Positions 25,948 to 34,074 of a stretch of 64,000 nucleotides of DNA are shown here, one piece after another (position 1 is the stretch's first letter; each line of letters begins with the position of its first letter). The DNA comes from Bordetella sp. H567. Its GTDB lineage: Bacteria > Pseudomonadota > Gammaproteobacteria > Burkholderiales > Burkholderiaceae_B. Location of the stretch: NCBI RefSeq assembly GCF_001704295.1, contig NZ_CP012334.1, positions 5,158,084 to 5,222,083 on the forward strand. The letters are read 5' to 3'. Made by a program: the position numbers and the translations under genes. The notes beneath the pieces were generated by a model. The model was not told the origin of the DNA. It did not search any database and saw nothing but the letters and a program-made list of their open reading frames with translations.

Positions 25948-26670
25948 TCAGTGGCTGCTACCCAGGTAGGCGGCCACCACGGCCGGGTCGCCTTTCAGTT
26001 TCTCCGGCGTGCCGTGCACGGAGATGCGGCCGTTCTCCAGTACGTAGCCATAGTCCGCCACGTTCAGCGCGGCCGCGGCGAACTGCTCCACCAGCAGCAT
26101 GGTCACGCCCTGCGACTTCAGGCGGGCAATGATGCGGAACACTTCCTCCACGAGGATGGGTGCCAGTCCCATCGACGGTTCGTCCAGCAGCACCAGCTGG
26201 GGATTCAGCATGACCGCCCGCGCCATCGCCAGCATCTGCTGTTCGCCGCCCGACAGCGTGCCGGCCAGTTGATCGCGCCGCTCCTTCAGCCGGGGGAACA
26301 GGTCCATCGCGCGATCCAGGTCGGCCTGCACGTCCCCGCGCGGCCGGCTGCCCGTCAGGCGGGGATAGGCGCCCAGCAGCAGGTTGTCCGTGACGGACAA
26401 CGTGGGAAACACGCGCCGCCCTTCCGGCGAGTGCGCCAGGCCCAGGCGCGCGATGCGATGGGATTCCAGGCCGTCGATGCGGCGGCCGCCCAGGGTGATC
26501 TCGCCTGCGCTGGGCTTGATCATGCCCGACAGCGCCCGCATGGTGGTGGTCTTGCCGGCCCCGTTGGACCCGATCAGCGTCACCACCCTGGCCTGGGGCA
26601 CCTCCATGCTGATGCCGTGCAGCACCTTGACCTTGCCGTAGCCAGCTTCCAGGTTCTTGATCGATAACAT
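25948..26670 (-). CDS. livF: Liv-type ABC transporter ATP-binding protein LivF (cluster 2)
   Basis: ATPase of 240 aa with Walker A GSNGAGKT at residues 34-41, signature LSGGEQQ and Walker B LVLLDEPSMGLAP. The size and motifs are those of ordinary LivF. The start at MLSIKNLEAGYG is preceded by AAGGAG. It is the last gene of the second Liv operon, 14 bp after the fused permease-ATPase gene, and converges on the frameshifted gene. Confidence 0.92.
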   Translation of the reverse strand: MLSIKNLEAGYGKVKVLHGISMEVPQARVVTLIGSNGAGKTTTMRALSGMIKPSAGEITLGGRRIDGLESHRIARLGLAHSPEGRRVFPTLSVTDNLLLGAYPRLTGSRPRGDVQADLDRAMDLFPRLKERRDQLAGTLSGGEQQMLAMARAVMLNPQLVLLDEPSMGLAPILVEEVFRIIARLKSQGVTMLLVEQFAAAALNVADYGYVLENGRISVHGTPEKLKGDPAVVAAYLGSSH

Positions 26671-26684
26671 ACCGGTCTTCTCCT

Positions 26685-28628
26685 TTACGCCGTCACCGCG
26701 CCGCCCAGGTAGGCTTCCACCACGCGGCTGTCCGCCTGCACCTGCGCCGGCTGCCCTTCGGAAATCTTTTGCCCGAAGTCCAGCACCGACACCGTGTCGC
26801 ACACCCCCATCACCACGTCCATATGATGTTCGATCAGGATCAGGGTGATGCCGTGGTCGCGCACCTTGCGGATGATGTCGAGCAGTTCGGCGATGTCGGG
26901 AGACGTCAGCCCCGCCGCGGGCTCGTCCAGCAGCAATAGCTGGGGATCCAGCGCGAGCGCGCGGGCGATTTCCAGCAGGCGCTGCTTGCCATACGGAAGA
27001 TTGCGCGCCTCTTCTGCGGCAAAGGACTGCAGGCCGACGAATTCCAGCAAGGCCAGGGCGCGCGCGCGGGCGCCGCTTTCTTCGCTCTTCCAGCGTGGCG
27101 TGCGCAGCGCGATGTTGGTCAGGCCCGTTCGGAAGCTGTGATGCAGGCCGACCAGGACATTTTCCAGCGCCGTCATTTCGCCGAACAGCGCCACGTTCTG
27201 GAAGGTGCGCGCGATGCCGGCGGCGGCGATCTCGGCGGGTACCATGCCGGCCAGCGGTCGGCCCTTGAATTCGACCGTGCCGCCCGTCGGCACATAGATG
27301 CCGGTCAGCACGTTCATCATGGTGCTCTTGCCCGAACCGTTGGGGCCGATCAGGCCGTGTATGGTCCCGCGCCGGACCGTCAGGTCGACCTGGTTCAGGG
27401 CCTTCAGGCCGCCGAACTGCATCACCACGCCCTTGGCGTCGAGCAGGATATCGCCCGCTACCGCGCCGGCGGCCGCGGCCTGCGGCACGGCCTCGATGCG
27501 GTCCGCCAGCGCCTTGCTGACCGCCAGTGCCTTGCGTCCCGTATGGAAGAACAGGCCGCGCACGAAACCCACGATACCGTCGGGCAGGTAGTAGACGACG
27601 AACAGGATCATGGCGCCGAAGATGGTCAGGCGCCAATCCGTCAGTGCTTCCACCCAGAACGAGAAGACGGCCAGCAGCACGGTGCCGGCCACCGGAATGG
27701 CCATTTGTCGCGACGTGGCCCGGCCCTGGGCAATGGCGATCGCGGCACCCAGCGCCATCAGGATCGCGAGCGTCAAGGCGATGGCGCGAAAGGTGGAGAT
27801 GTCGTCCAGCATCTTGGGCAGCAGCACGACGATGGCGGCCCCCAGCAGCGCCCCGACGCGCGACTTGCGCCCGCCCATGATGATGGCCAGCAGGAACAGG
27901 ATGGTGAGTTCGAAGTTGTAGGTATTGGGCGAGATGTATTGTTCCGAATAGGAATACAGCGCGCCCGCCAGCCCGGCGAAGCCCGCGCTGATCACGAAGG
28001 CCACCACCTTGTAGCGGTACACGGAAACGCCCATGCAGTCGGCCGCGATGGGGCTGTCGCGCAAGGCTTCGAAGGTACGCCCGATATGCGACTTCAGGAT
28101 GCGGTGCACGACGACCAGAGACAGGACCAGCAGCACCGCCACCAGCCAGAAGTACTCCTGCTTGGTCAGGACATGGCCGTTGAAGGACGGCTTGTTGATC
28201 TTGATGCCCAGCGGCCCTTCGGTCAGGAAGGTCATTTCGTTGATCAGGATCTGGATGATGGTGCCGAATGCCAGCGTCACCATGGCCAGGTAGGGGCCGG
28301 TCACGCGCAGCGCCGGCAGCGCCAGCACCGCGCCGAAAGCCGCCGCGATCAGCACCGCCGCGGGCAGGATGATGCCGATCGGCATGTGCAGATGGAAAAC
28401 CAGCACGCCGGCGACATACGATCCGATCCCGAACAGCCCCGCATGCCCCAGCGAGACCTGGCCGGTATAGCCCACCACGATATCCAGCCCGAACAACAGG
28501 ATGGCATAGATCATGATGGTCTCGACCAAGTGCAAGTAATAGGGATTCGACACCGCCAGGGGCAGCCCGGCCAGCACCGCGATACCCACTATCGAAGCCG
28601 CGAAAGTCAGGGATCTCATATCAATCAT
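26685..28628 (-). CDS. Fused Liv permease-ATPase (LivM-LivG in one polypeptide)
   Basis: The 647-residue product joins two subunits. Residues 1 to about 385 form a LivM-type permease (GLDIVVGYTGQVSLGHAGLFGIG, GRTFEALRDSPIAADCMGVS) with extra helices at about 270-350. After an Ala-rich linker (VPQAAAAGAVAGD) comes a LivG-type ATPase from about residue 405: Walker A GPNGSGKS, signature region NLPYGKQRLLEIARAL, Walker B LLLLDEPAAGL. There is no stop or frameshift between them. The fusion fixes one permease to one ATPase, so the assembled transporter would be LivH + LivMG + LivF. An alternative ATG lies 9 bases downstream (MRSLTF). Confidence 0.9.
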   Translation of the reverse strand: MIDMRSLTFAASIVGIAVLAGLPLAVSNPYYLHLVETIMIYAILLFGLDIVVGYTGQVSLGHAGLFGIGSYVAGVLVFHLHMPIGIILPAAVLIAAAFGAVLALPALRVTGPYLAMVTLAFGTIIQILINEMTFLTEGPLGIKINKPSFNGHVLTKQEYFWLVAVLLVLSLVVVHRILKSHIGRTFEALRDSPIAADCMGVSVYRYKVVAFVISAGFAGLAGALYSYSEQYISPNTYNFELTILFLLAIIMGGRKSRVGALLGAAIVVLLPKMLDDISTFRAIALTLAILMALGAAIAIAQGRATSRQMAIPVAGTVLLAVFSFWVEALTDWRLTIFGAMILFVVYYLPDGIVGFVRGLFFHTGRKALAVSKALADRIEAVPQAAAAGAVAGDILLDAKGVVMQFGGLKALNQVDLTVRRGTIHGLIGPNGSGKSTMMNVLTGIYVPTGGTVEFKGRPLAGMVPAEIAAAGIARTFQNVALFGEMTALENVLVGLHHSFRTGLTNIALRTPRWKSEESGARARALALLEFVGLQSFAAEEARNLPYGKQRLLEIARALALDPQLLLLDEPAAGLTSPDIAELLDIIRKVRDHGITLILIEHHMDVVMGVCDTVSVLDFGQKISEGQPAQVQADSRVVEAYLGGAVTA

Positions 28629-28653
28629 CCATTACGCTTTACGCCAGCCGCAT

Positions 28654-28735
28654 CGCAAGAAACAGGTGCAGCCGACCGGGGACGCCGCAATCCGGCTCGA
28701 CAAGGAAGCGCACCGCGCTCCGGGAGCACCTCCAT
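28654..28735. repeat. Degenerate copy of the dispersed repeat
   Basis: CGCAAGAAACAGGTGCAGCC then GACCGGGGACGCCGC match the 5' half of the full repeats. The hairpin core is mostly lost (GGAAGCGCACCGCGCTCCGG). It stands in tandem with the intact copy at 28745. Confidence 0.6.
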
Positions 28736-28744
28736 CACAGCCTC

Positions 28745-28850
28745 CGCAAGAAACAGGTGCATCTGACCGGGGACGCCGCGGATCCGGCTCCGCCGGTCCG
28801 CTGGCGTCGCCCCCTTGAGGGGGAAGCGCGCAGCGCTTCGGGGGTGGGTC
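28745..28850. repeat. Dispersed double-hairpin repeat, copy E
   Basis: Full-length copy: CGCAAGAAACAG at the left, core GCGTCGCCCCC...GGGGGTGGG at 28804-28849. It ends 6 bases from the livH (cluster 2) stop codon, so on the minus strand it directly follows that gene and precedes the fused permease-ATPase gene. Confidence 0.75.
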
Positions 28851-28856
28851 TCATCC

Positions 28857-29729
28857 CTATACTTTTTTTATCGCCGTCTTGCCGAACAGGCCGGCGGGCT
28901 TCATGGCGAGCACGAGCAGCAGCAGCACGAGGCCCGGCACGTCCTTGTAGCCGGTGGACAGGTAGAAGCCCGTGGTGGTTTCCGCGATACCCAGGATCAG
29001 CCCGCCGACAATCACGCCGGTGCCGCTGGACAGGCCGCCGATGATGGCCACGGCAAAGGCCTTCAGGCCCAGCACGGCGCCCATGGTGGCCCCCGTCAGC
29101 GTCAAGGGCGCGATCAGCACGCCCGCGAAGGCGGCCGTCAGGGACGACAAGGCATAGGACAGGGTGATGACCAGGTTGGTGTTGATGCCCATCAGGCCCG
29201 CCGCGGCGCGGTCCGCCGACGTGGCAACGAAGGCCTTGCCATAAATCGACTTGCGATTGAACAGCTCCACCAGCAGCATCATCGCCAACGCGCCGACCAC
29301 CACCAGCAATTCCATGGGCAGGACGTTGGCACCGGCCAGCTGGATGGGCGACATCGGCAGCGGCGAGGGAAAAGGCAGGTCGTCGCGGCCCCAGACGTTC
29401 TCCGCGACGTTGCGGAATATGATGCCCAGCGCGATGGTCGCCATGATCCAGCCGAATTCCGACCGCGTCTTGATGGCCGGCCGGACGCCCACGCGTTCGA
29501 CCAGCGCGCCCTGGACGAATCCGAAGAGGCAGACCAGCGGGATCATGACCCAGTAGTTCACGCCCAAGCCCACGAGGGAAAGACCCACGAGCGCGCCCAG
29601 CATCAGCGCCTCGCCCTGGCCGAAGTTCAGCGTGCCGGAGGTGGCGAAGGTGAGCTGATAACCGAAGGCGATCACGGCGTAGATCATGCCCAACGCGATG
29701 CCGCTATAGATGAGCTGTAGAAGAATCAT
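28857..29729 (-). CDS. livH: Liv-type ABC transporter permease LivH (cluster 2)
   Basis: Permease of 290 aa. Start at MILLQLIYSGIALGM with TGGAAG upstream; the 48-residue longer frame is Arg/Ala-rich and unlike LivH. Motifs include VIAFGYQLTFATSGTLNFGQGEALML and SADRAAAGLMGI. About eight membrane segments are visible. It lies between the binding-protein gene (165 bp upstream) and the fused permease-ATPase gene. The 227-bp gap to the latter holds two repeat copies. Confidence 0.9.
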   Translation of the reverse strand: MILLQLIYSGIALGMIYAVIAFGYQLTFATSGTLNFGQGEALMLGALVGLSLVGLGVNYWVMIPLVCLFGFVQGALVERVGVRPAIKTRSEFGWIMATIALGIIFRNVAENVWGRDDLPFPSPLPMSPIQLAGANVLPMELLVVVGALAMMLLVELFNRKSIYGKAFVATSADRAAAGLMGINTNLVITLSYALSSLTAAFAGVLIAPLTLTGATMGAVLGLKAFAVAIIGGLSSGTGVIVGGLILGIAETTTGFYLSTGYKDVPGLVLLLLVLAMKPAGLFGKTAIKKV

Positions 29730-29894
29730 GGGACTTCCACAAAAAAGGAACATCGCCGCCACGACAAGCAGAGACGGCGCCGTACCGGCATGCCCGGCCG
29801 CGGCTTCGGCGGACCGGACCCGTGTCCCGCCGCGGTATCCGCAGCCCGCCGGCCATGGCCTTGGCGCCCGCAACCGGCGCCAAGGCCACCGTAT

Positions 29895-31124
29895 TTATTT
29901 CGCCGGCGCCGATGCGACCTTGGCCGCGGCGTCCTTTTTGCGCGGCTCCGCGGTCGCCTTGAGATCGTCCGGATACGCATAGACCACCCGGCCGTCCTTG
30001 ACTTCGCCGAACACCACCAGGTTGGGCGTAATGGCGTCGTGATCGTCATGCGTGAAGGGATGGTCATAGGTCATGACCACGCCTTCCACCGGCGTCTGCA
30101 GGTTTTCCAGGGCCGCGCGGATCTTCGGGCCATCGGTGGAATTGGCCTGCTTGATGGCCGCGGCCAGCAGGTAGATGGAGTCATAGCCCTGCGCCGCCGA
30201 TACCGGGGAATCGATGCGATTGTTCTTGGGCTTGAATTTCGCCAGGTAGGCGTCGATGAAGGCCTTGCGCTTGGGCGTGTTGGGTTCCTGGATGAAGGTC
30301 TGCGGCATGCGCGCGCCGCTGCCGTTGGCGCCGGCGTTGTCGATGTAGTTGGCCATGGACAAGGTCCAGCTGCCGATCATGGGAACCTTCCAGCCCAGCT
30401 TGGCCATTCCGTTGGCGATCTGGGCCAGCTCCGGGCCGATGCCGTAGGTCAGGACGGCTTCGGCGCCGGCCTGCTTGGACTTCAGCAATTGCGCCGTCAT
30501 GTCGACGTCCTTGATATTGAACTTCTCCACGGCGACGGCCTTGACGCCCTTGGCCGCCAGCGCCTTTTCCAGGTCTTCGCGGCCGAGCTGGCCGTAATTG
30601 GTGGAATCGGCCAGGATCGCGACTTTCTTATAGCCGTCGCGCACCACCGCTTCCTCGACGATCATGGGCGCCTGGATGCTGTCATGCGCCGCGTTGCGGA
30701 ACACGTAGTTTTCCGGATCGTCGAACTGGTGCGTGATGATGCTGCCGGTCGCGACATTGTTGAAGACCGGGATCTTGGCGTCCTGGTAGAAACGCTGCGA
30801 CGCCAGGGCCACGCCGGTATTGATGAAGCCTACCGTCGCGACCACCTGCTCCTTGTTGATGAGTTCCTGCGCGATCTGTACGCCGCGTTCGTTCTTGGCT
30901 TCGTCATCGCGCTCGACCAGTACCAGCTGCCGCCCCAGCACGCCGCCGCTCTTGTTGATTTCTTCCGCGGCCAGGCGCACGCCATCGCGCATGCTGACCC
31001 CCATGGACGAAGACCCGCCGGTATATGGGCCGGACACGCCGATCTTGATGGGGTCGGCGGCGTAGGCGCCGCCGGCCAGTGCGAATGCAAGGGTTCCTAC
31101 CAGCAATTTTGAACGATGATTCAT
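29895..31124 (-). CDS. livK: Liv-type ABC transporter substrate-binding protein (cluster 2)
   Basis: Periplasmic binding protein of 409 aa. The signal peptide ends at AYAA near residue 23. The type I fold is clear from PIKIGVSGPYTGGSSSMGVSMRDGVRLAAEEIN, VGFINTGVALASQRFYQDAKIPVFN and YDSIYLLAAAIKQA. The C-terminus is an unusual Lys/Ala-rich tail (AEPRKKDAAAKVASAPAK). GGAGACAACG precedes the ATG, which overlaps the stop of a small upstream ORF as ATGA. Substrate class is branched-chain amino acid-like by family only. Confidence 0.9.
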   Translation of the reverse strand: MNHRSKLLVGTLAFALAGGAYAADPIKIGVSGPYTGGSSSMGVSMRDGVRLAAEEINKSGGVLGRQLVLVERDDEAKNERGVQIAQELINKEQVVATVGFINTGVALASQRFYQDAKIPVFNNVATGSIITHQFDDPENYVFRNAAHDSIQAPMIVEEAVVRDGYKKVAILADSTNYGQLGREDLEKALAAKGVKAVAVEKFNIKDVDMTAQLLKSKQAGAEAVLTYGIGPELAQIANGMAKLGWKVPMIGSWTLSMANYIDNAGANGSGARMPQTFIQEPNTPKRKAFIDAYLAKFKPKNNRIDSPVSAAQGYDSIYLLAAAIKQANSTDGPKIRAALENLQTPVEGVVMTYDHPFTHDDHDAITPNLVVFGEVKDGRVVYAYPDDLKATAEPRKKDAAAKVASAPAK

Positions 31125-31369
31125 CGTTGTCTCCGTTGTCGATATCGATGCTGCGTTGGAAAACCGGGGATGGTGCGTTCAGCGGCGGTGGCGAAGCTCC
31201 TGACAAAGAGGCGAGCGATAGCCACCGCGGATGGCGCGGCGATGGAGCTAGGGAAATGGGAAGCGCGGATCGAAAGGCGGAAGGTGATCGCCGCGGTGTA
31301 GGCGTACGGCCCGTGCGGCGCGATGATGGCGGCGCCCGTATGCTCGTCTTCCGCGATGGCGGAAACCAT
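31121..31369 (-). CDS. Possible 82-codon leader ORF coupled to livK
   Basis: ORF starting MVSAIAEDEHTGAAI. It has a good ribosome-binding site (AAGGGAG 7 bases before ATG), lies downstream of a strong promoter, and its TGA overlaps the livK ATG as ATGA. These three features argue for translation and coupling. Against it: the C-terminal half is Arg/Pro/Ser-rich with no recognisable domain, and such a frame could persist by chance in GC-rich DNA. Not a classical attenuator peptide, since it has no run of one amino acid. Confidence 0.3.
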   Translation of the reverse strand: MVSAIAEDEHTGAAIIAPHGPYAYTAAITFRLSIRASHFPSSIAAPSAVAIARLFVRSFATAAERTIPGFPTQHRYRQRRQR

Positions 31370-31674
31370 GCAGTCTCCCTTGGTCTTCTTGTATGGGCGG
31401 GCGCCGTGGACGCCATGCCGCCGTGTTCGACGCGCGGCCGCTCTGGACGCGCTGCGCACTCCGCGTCCAATGATAGTGAGCGCGCGTCAAGCGCTCAATG
31501 CCGGTTGCATTAGGGATTGCCCGCGCGCCGAAAGTTTGGCGTAAGTTCTATCGCGGCGGTGGCCCGGCGTGCCGGGCTCATGGGCCTGATGGTCGCGCTT
31601 ATGTCGTGATGCGAGCCAAAGATGTGGACGCGACGCGTATATCGCCCGCCCTTGCTTGGCTCACGACGCGCGCA
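31370..31674. other. Upstream region of the second Liv operon
   Basis: About 300 bases without a supported gene. They hold the Liv promoter (31470-31498) and, beyond it, the 3' end of the convergently placed lysE-type gene's neighbourhood. The stretch from 31500 to 31674 shows no motif beyond scattered short palindromes. GC is lower than in the genes. Confidence 0.4.
31470..31498 (-). promoter_or_regulatory. Sigma70-type promoter of the second Liv operon
   Basis: Read on the minus strand: -35 TTGAGC (31498-31493), a 17-base spacer, -10 TATCAT (31475-31470). Both hexamers match four or more consensus positions. The spacer holds the half-palindrome GCTTGACGCGCGCTC, a possible operator. The start point would be near 31463, about 95 bases before the leader ORF. 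Confidence 0.55.
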
Positions 31675-32310
31675 TCACAACACGCGCGCCAGCAGCCTGC
31701 ATGCAAGCGCACCCATGATGACGGCGACGCCGCCGTCCAGCACGCGCCATGCGCGCGGGTCGCGAAACAGCGGCCGCAACAGCCGCGCGCCGCCGCCCAG
31801 GACCAGCAGCCACAGCGCACTGGCCGTGATGGCGCCCGCGGCGTAGGCCGCCGCGTTGCGGCCGAAGGCCTGCGCGAGAGACCCGACCAGGATGATGTCC
31901 AGCCAGAAGTGCGGGTTGATCAGCGTGAAGCCCAGCGCCGCCAGCACGGCGGCACGGCGCGTCGCCGCGACCTCGCGCGCGGGCACCAGGACATCGCCGG
32001 CGAACCAGGCGCGATGGGCCGCACGCGCCGCGTAGATCGCCAGGAACGCGGCGCCGGACCAGGCCATGGCGGGCATGATCCACGCCGCCTGGTCCGACAG
32101 CGTGCGCCACGCCAGCACGCTCAGCGCGATACATAGGGCATCGGCCGCCGCGCACACGGCCAGCACGCTGCCGACGTGGGCGCGCTGCAAGCCCTGGCGC
32201 AGGATGAAGGCGCTTTGCGCGCCCACCGCGGCGAACAGGCCAAGGCCGGTACCCAGGCCGGACGCCCAGGGCAGGAAGAAGGAGAAGGTGGCGTTCATGA
32301 TGAGGGCCAT
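31675..32310 (-). CDS. argO: LysE/ArgO family amino-acid exporter
   Basis: Membrane exporter of 211 aa with six hydrophobic segments, the size of ArgO/LysE. The N-terminal GLGLFAAVGAQSAFILRQGLQR motif and LGFTLINPHFWLDIILVGSLA are diagnostic for the arginine/lysine exporter group. It should expel excess Arg or Lys. The start at MALIMNATF lacks a strong Shine-Dalgarno, and MNATF 12 bases inside is an alternative. It diverges from an argP-like regulator gene with a 68-bp gap, the classical arrangement for this pair. Confidence 0.88.
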   Translation of the reverse strand: MALIMNATFSFFLPWASGLGTGLGLFAAVGAQSAFILRQGLQRAHVGSVLAVCAAADALCIALSVLAWRTLSDQAAWIMPAMAWSGAAFLAIYAARAAHRAWFAGDVLVPAREVAATRRAAVLAALGFTLINPHFWLDIILVGSLAQAFGRNAAAYAAGAITASALWLLVLGGGARLLRPLFRDPRAWRVLDGGVAVIMGALACRLLARVL

Positions 32311-32378
32311 TCTGGCTTGCGGCGTACATAAAGAAAAGCTAATGTTCCTAAACCATATTTAGCGGCGCTAATCACACC

Positions 32379-33281
32379 ATGAACCTCGACCATGCCCAGT
32401 TGCGTGCCTTGGCCGCCGTCGTGCGCGAAGGCAGTTTCGAGCGCGCCGCGGCCGCCCTGCACGTCACGCCGTCCGCCGTGTCCCAACGCATCAAGGCCCT
32501 GGAGGACCGCGTCGGGCGCCTGCTGGTGCAGCGGACCACGCCCACCGCTGCCACGGCCGATGGGCGGGTTCTCGTCCAATTGGCGGAACACGCCGCGCTG
32601 CTGGAACACGATGCCTTGAACCGCCTGGGCGTGGCCGAGGACACGCCGCGGGCCATGCTGCCCATCGCGGTCAACCATGACAGCCTGGAAACCTGGTTCA
32701 TGGACGCGGCGGTGGCCTTCGCCGGACGCACCGGCGCCACGCTCGATCTGCGCGCGGAAGACCAGGACCATACGGCCGAACTGCTGCGCGGGGGCGCCGT
32801 GATGGGCGCGGTCACGACGCTGGCCGAGCCGGTGCAGGGATGCCGGCTGCATGCGCTGGGCAGCATGCGCTACGCCGCGACGTGCAGTCCGGAATTCCAC
32901 GCGCGCCATTTCGCCGACGGCGTCGACGCCCGATCCCTGGCACAGGCGCCCGTGCTGGTCTACAACCGCAAGGACGCGCTGCAGGGCCGCTTCGCGCGGC
33001 GCATCATGCGCAATGCCGCGTGGCAGCCACCGGTATGGTGGCTGCCCTCCGCGCGGGCCTTTGTCCGCGCCTCGCTGGCCGGACTGGGCTGGACCATGAA
33101 TCCGTTGTCGCTGGTCCAGGCCGAGTTGGACGCCGGGCGGCTGGTGCTGCTGCGGGCGCGCGCCTTTGAGGACACGCCCTTGTACTGGCAGCATTGGCGC
33201 GTGGCGTCGGACACCATGGCGGCGCTGACCGATGCGGTACTGGCGGCCGCACGCGGGCTGATACGGCGGCGCGCGGCGTGA
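32379..33281 (+). CDS. argP: LysR-type regulator ArgP (IciA)
   Basis: LTTR of 300 aa. The winged HTH spans residues 1-60 (LRALAAVVREGSFERAAAALHVTPSAVSQRIKALE) and the effector domain follows. The sequence agrees with ArgP/LysG, which activate the arginine/lysine exporter when these amino acids are high. The adjacent divergent exporter gene supports this. The 68-bp gap between them is AT-rich, with ATGTTCCTAAACCATA as a possible binding area. One unusual trait is the Ala-rich segment PTAATADGRVLVQLAEHAALLEH after the HTH, also seen in other ArgP proteins. Confidence 0.88.
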   Translation: MNLDHAQLRALAAVVREGSFERAAAALHVTPSAVSQRIKALEDRVGRLLVQRTTPTAATADGRVLVQLAEHAALLEHDALNRLGVAEDTPRAMLPIAVNHDSLETWFMDAAVAFAGRTGATLDLRAEDQDHTAELLRGGAVMGAVTTLAEPVQGCRLHALGSMRYAATCSPEFHARHFADGVDARSLAQAPVLVYNRKDALQGRFARRIMRNAAWQPPVWWLPSARAFVRASLAGLGWTMNPLSLVQAELDAGRLVLLRARAFEDTPLYWQHWRVASDTMAALTDAVLAAARGLIRRRAA

Positions 33282-33514
33282 CAGGCCGCGCACCGGGCAG
33301 GGACATGGGACGCGGGGATGGCGCGCAGGCGGGTCGGCGCGGCCGGCGGTGGGAGACTGAAGGCGGCGGCCGGATGACGGCGGGGACGTTTCAACGCCCC
33401 GGATAAAGCCCGGTGAGTACACTATGCACCCACGGCCATCCGCCCCTGCCTTGCCGGCACCGGCCACGCCCGGCGCCTGTCCGCGTAAGGCCCCGACCAT
33501 CCCTGGAGACTCGC

Positions 33515-34045
33515 ATGCTGTTTTCCCGCCTGGCCCTCGCCGCCACCGTACTGGCCCTGCACGGCACCGCGATGGCGCATGACTACAAGATCCGCGACAT
33601 TGAAATCGACGATGCCTGGGTGCGCGCCACCGCGCCGGGCCAGCCGGCCGGCGGCGGCTATATGGAAATCGAAAACGACGGCACCACGCCGGACCAGCTG
33701 ATCCGCATCAAGTCCGACGCCTCGGAAAGGGTCAGCATCCACCAGACCGTCACCAGCAATGGCGTGGCGACCATGCGCGAGGTCGATGGCGGCGTCGCCG
33801 TGCCGGCCAAGGGCGAAGTCAAGTTCACGCCCGGCGGCTATCACATCATGTTCGAAAAGCTGAAGGCCCCCTTCAAGGAAGGCATGGAAATCCCCGCCAC
33901 GCTGACCTTCCAGCGAGCAGGCGACGTGCAGATCGTATTCAAGGTAAAGCCGCTGACCTACAAGGCGCCGGCCACGGGCGAGCACATGGATCACGGCGGC
34001 AACATGGGCAATATGGGTGGAATGGGCGGCCACATGTCGCACTAG
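33515..34045 (+). CDS. Periplasmic copper chaperone PCuAC
   Basis: Small periplasmic protein of 176 aa with a signal peptide ending near AMA (residue 21). It has the copper-binding set of the PCuAC family: His76, Met87, His110 and Met112, matching H-x10-M-x22-H-x-M. The tail is rich in His, Met and Gly (HMDHGGNMGNMGGMGGHMSH), a further likely Cu(I) site. The family delivers Cu(I) to cytochrome c oxidase. No SCO1/SenC gene is adjacent, unlike in many genomes. GGAG precedes the ATG. It converges on the Bug gene 29 bp away. Confidence 0.9.
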   Translation: MLFSRLALAATVLALHGTAMAHDYKIRDIEIDDAWVRATAPGQPAGGGYMEIENDGTTPDQLIRIKSDASERVSIHQTVTSNGVATMREVDGGVAVPAKGEVKFTPGGYHIMFEKLKAPFKEGMEIPATLTFQRAGDVQIVFKVKPLTYKAPATGEHMDHGGNMGNMGGMGGHMSH

Positions 34046-34074
34046 TCTTCCGCCGGACCGGCTATCACCCGGGT

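Noticed and set aside
27138-28766. Plus-strand open frame of 542 codons opposite the fused LivM-LivG gene
   Set aside because: Antisense shadow: His/Gln/Asp-rich with no motif, while the opposite strand encodes clear transporter domains.
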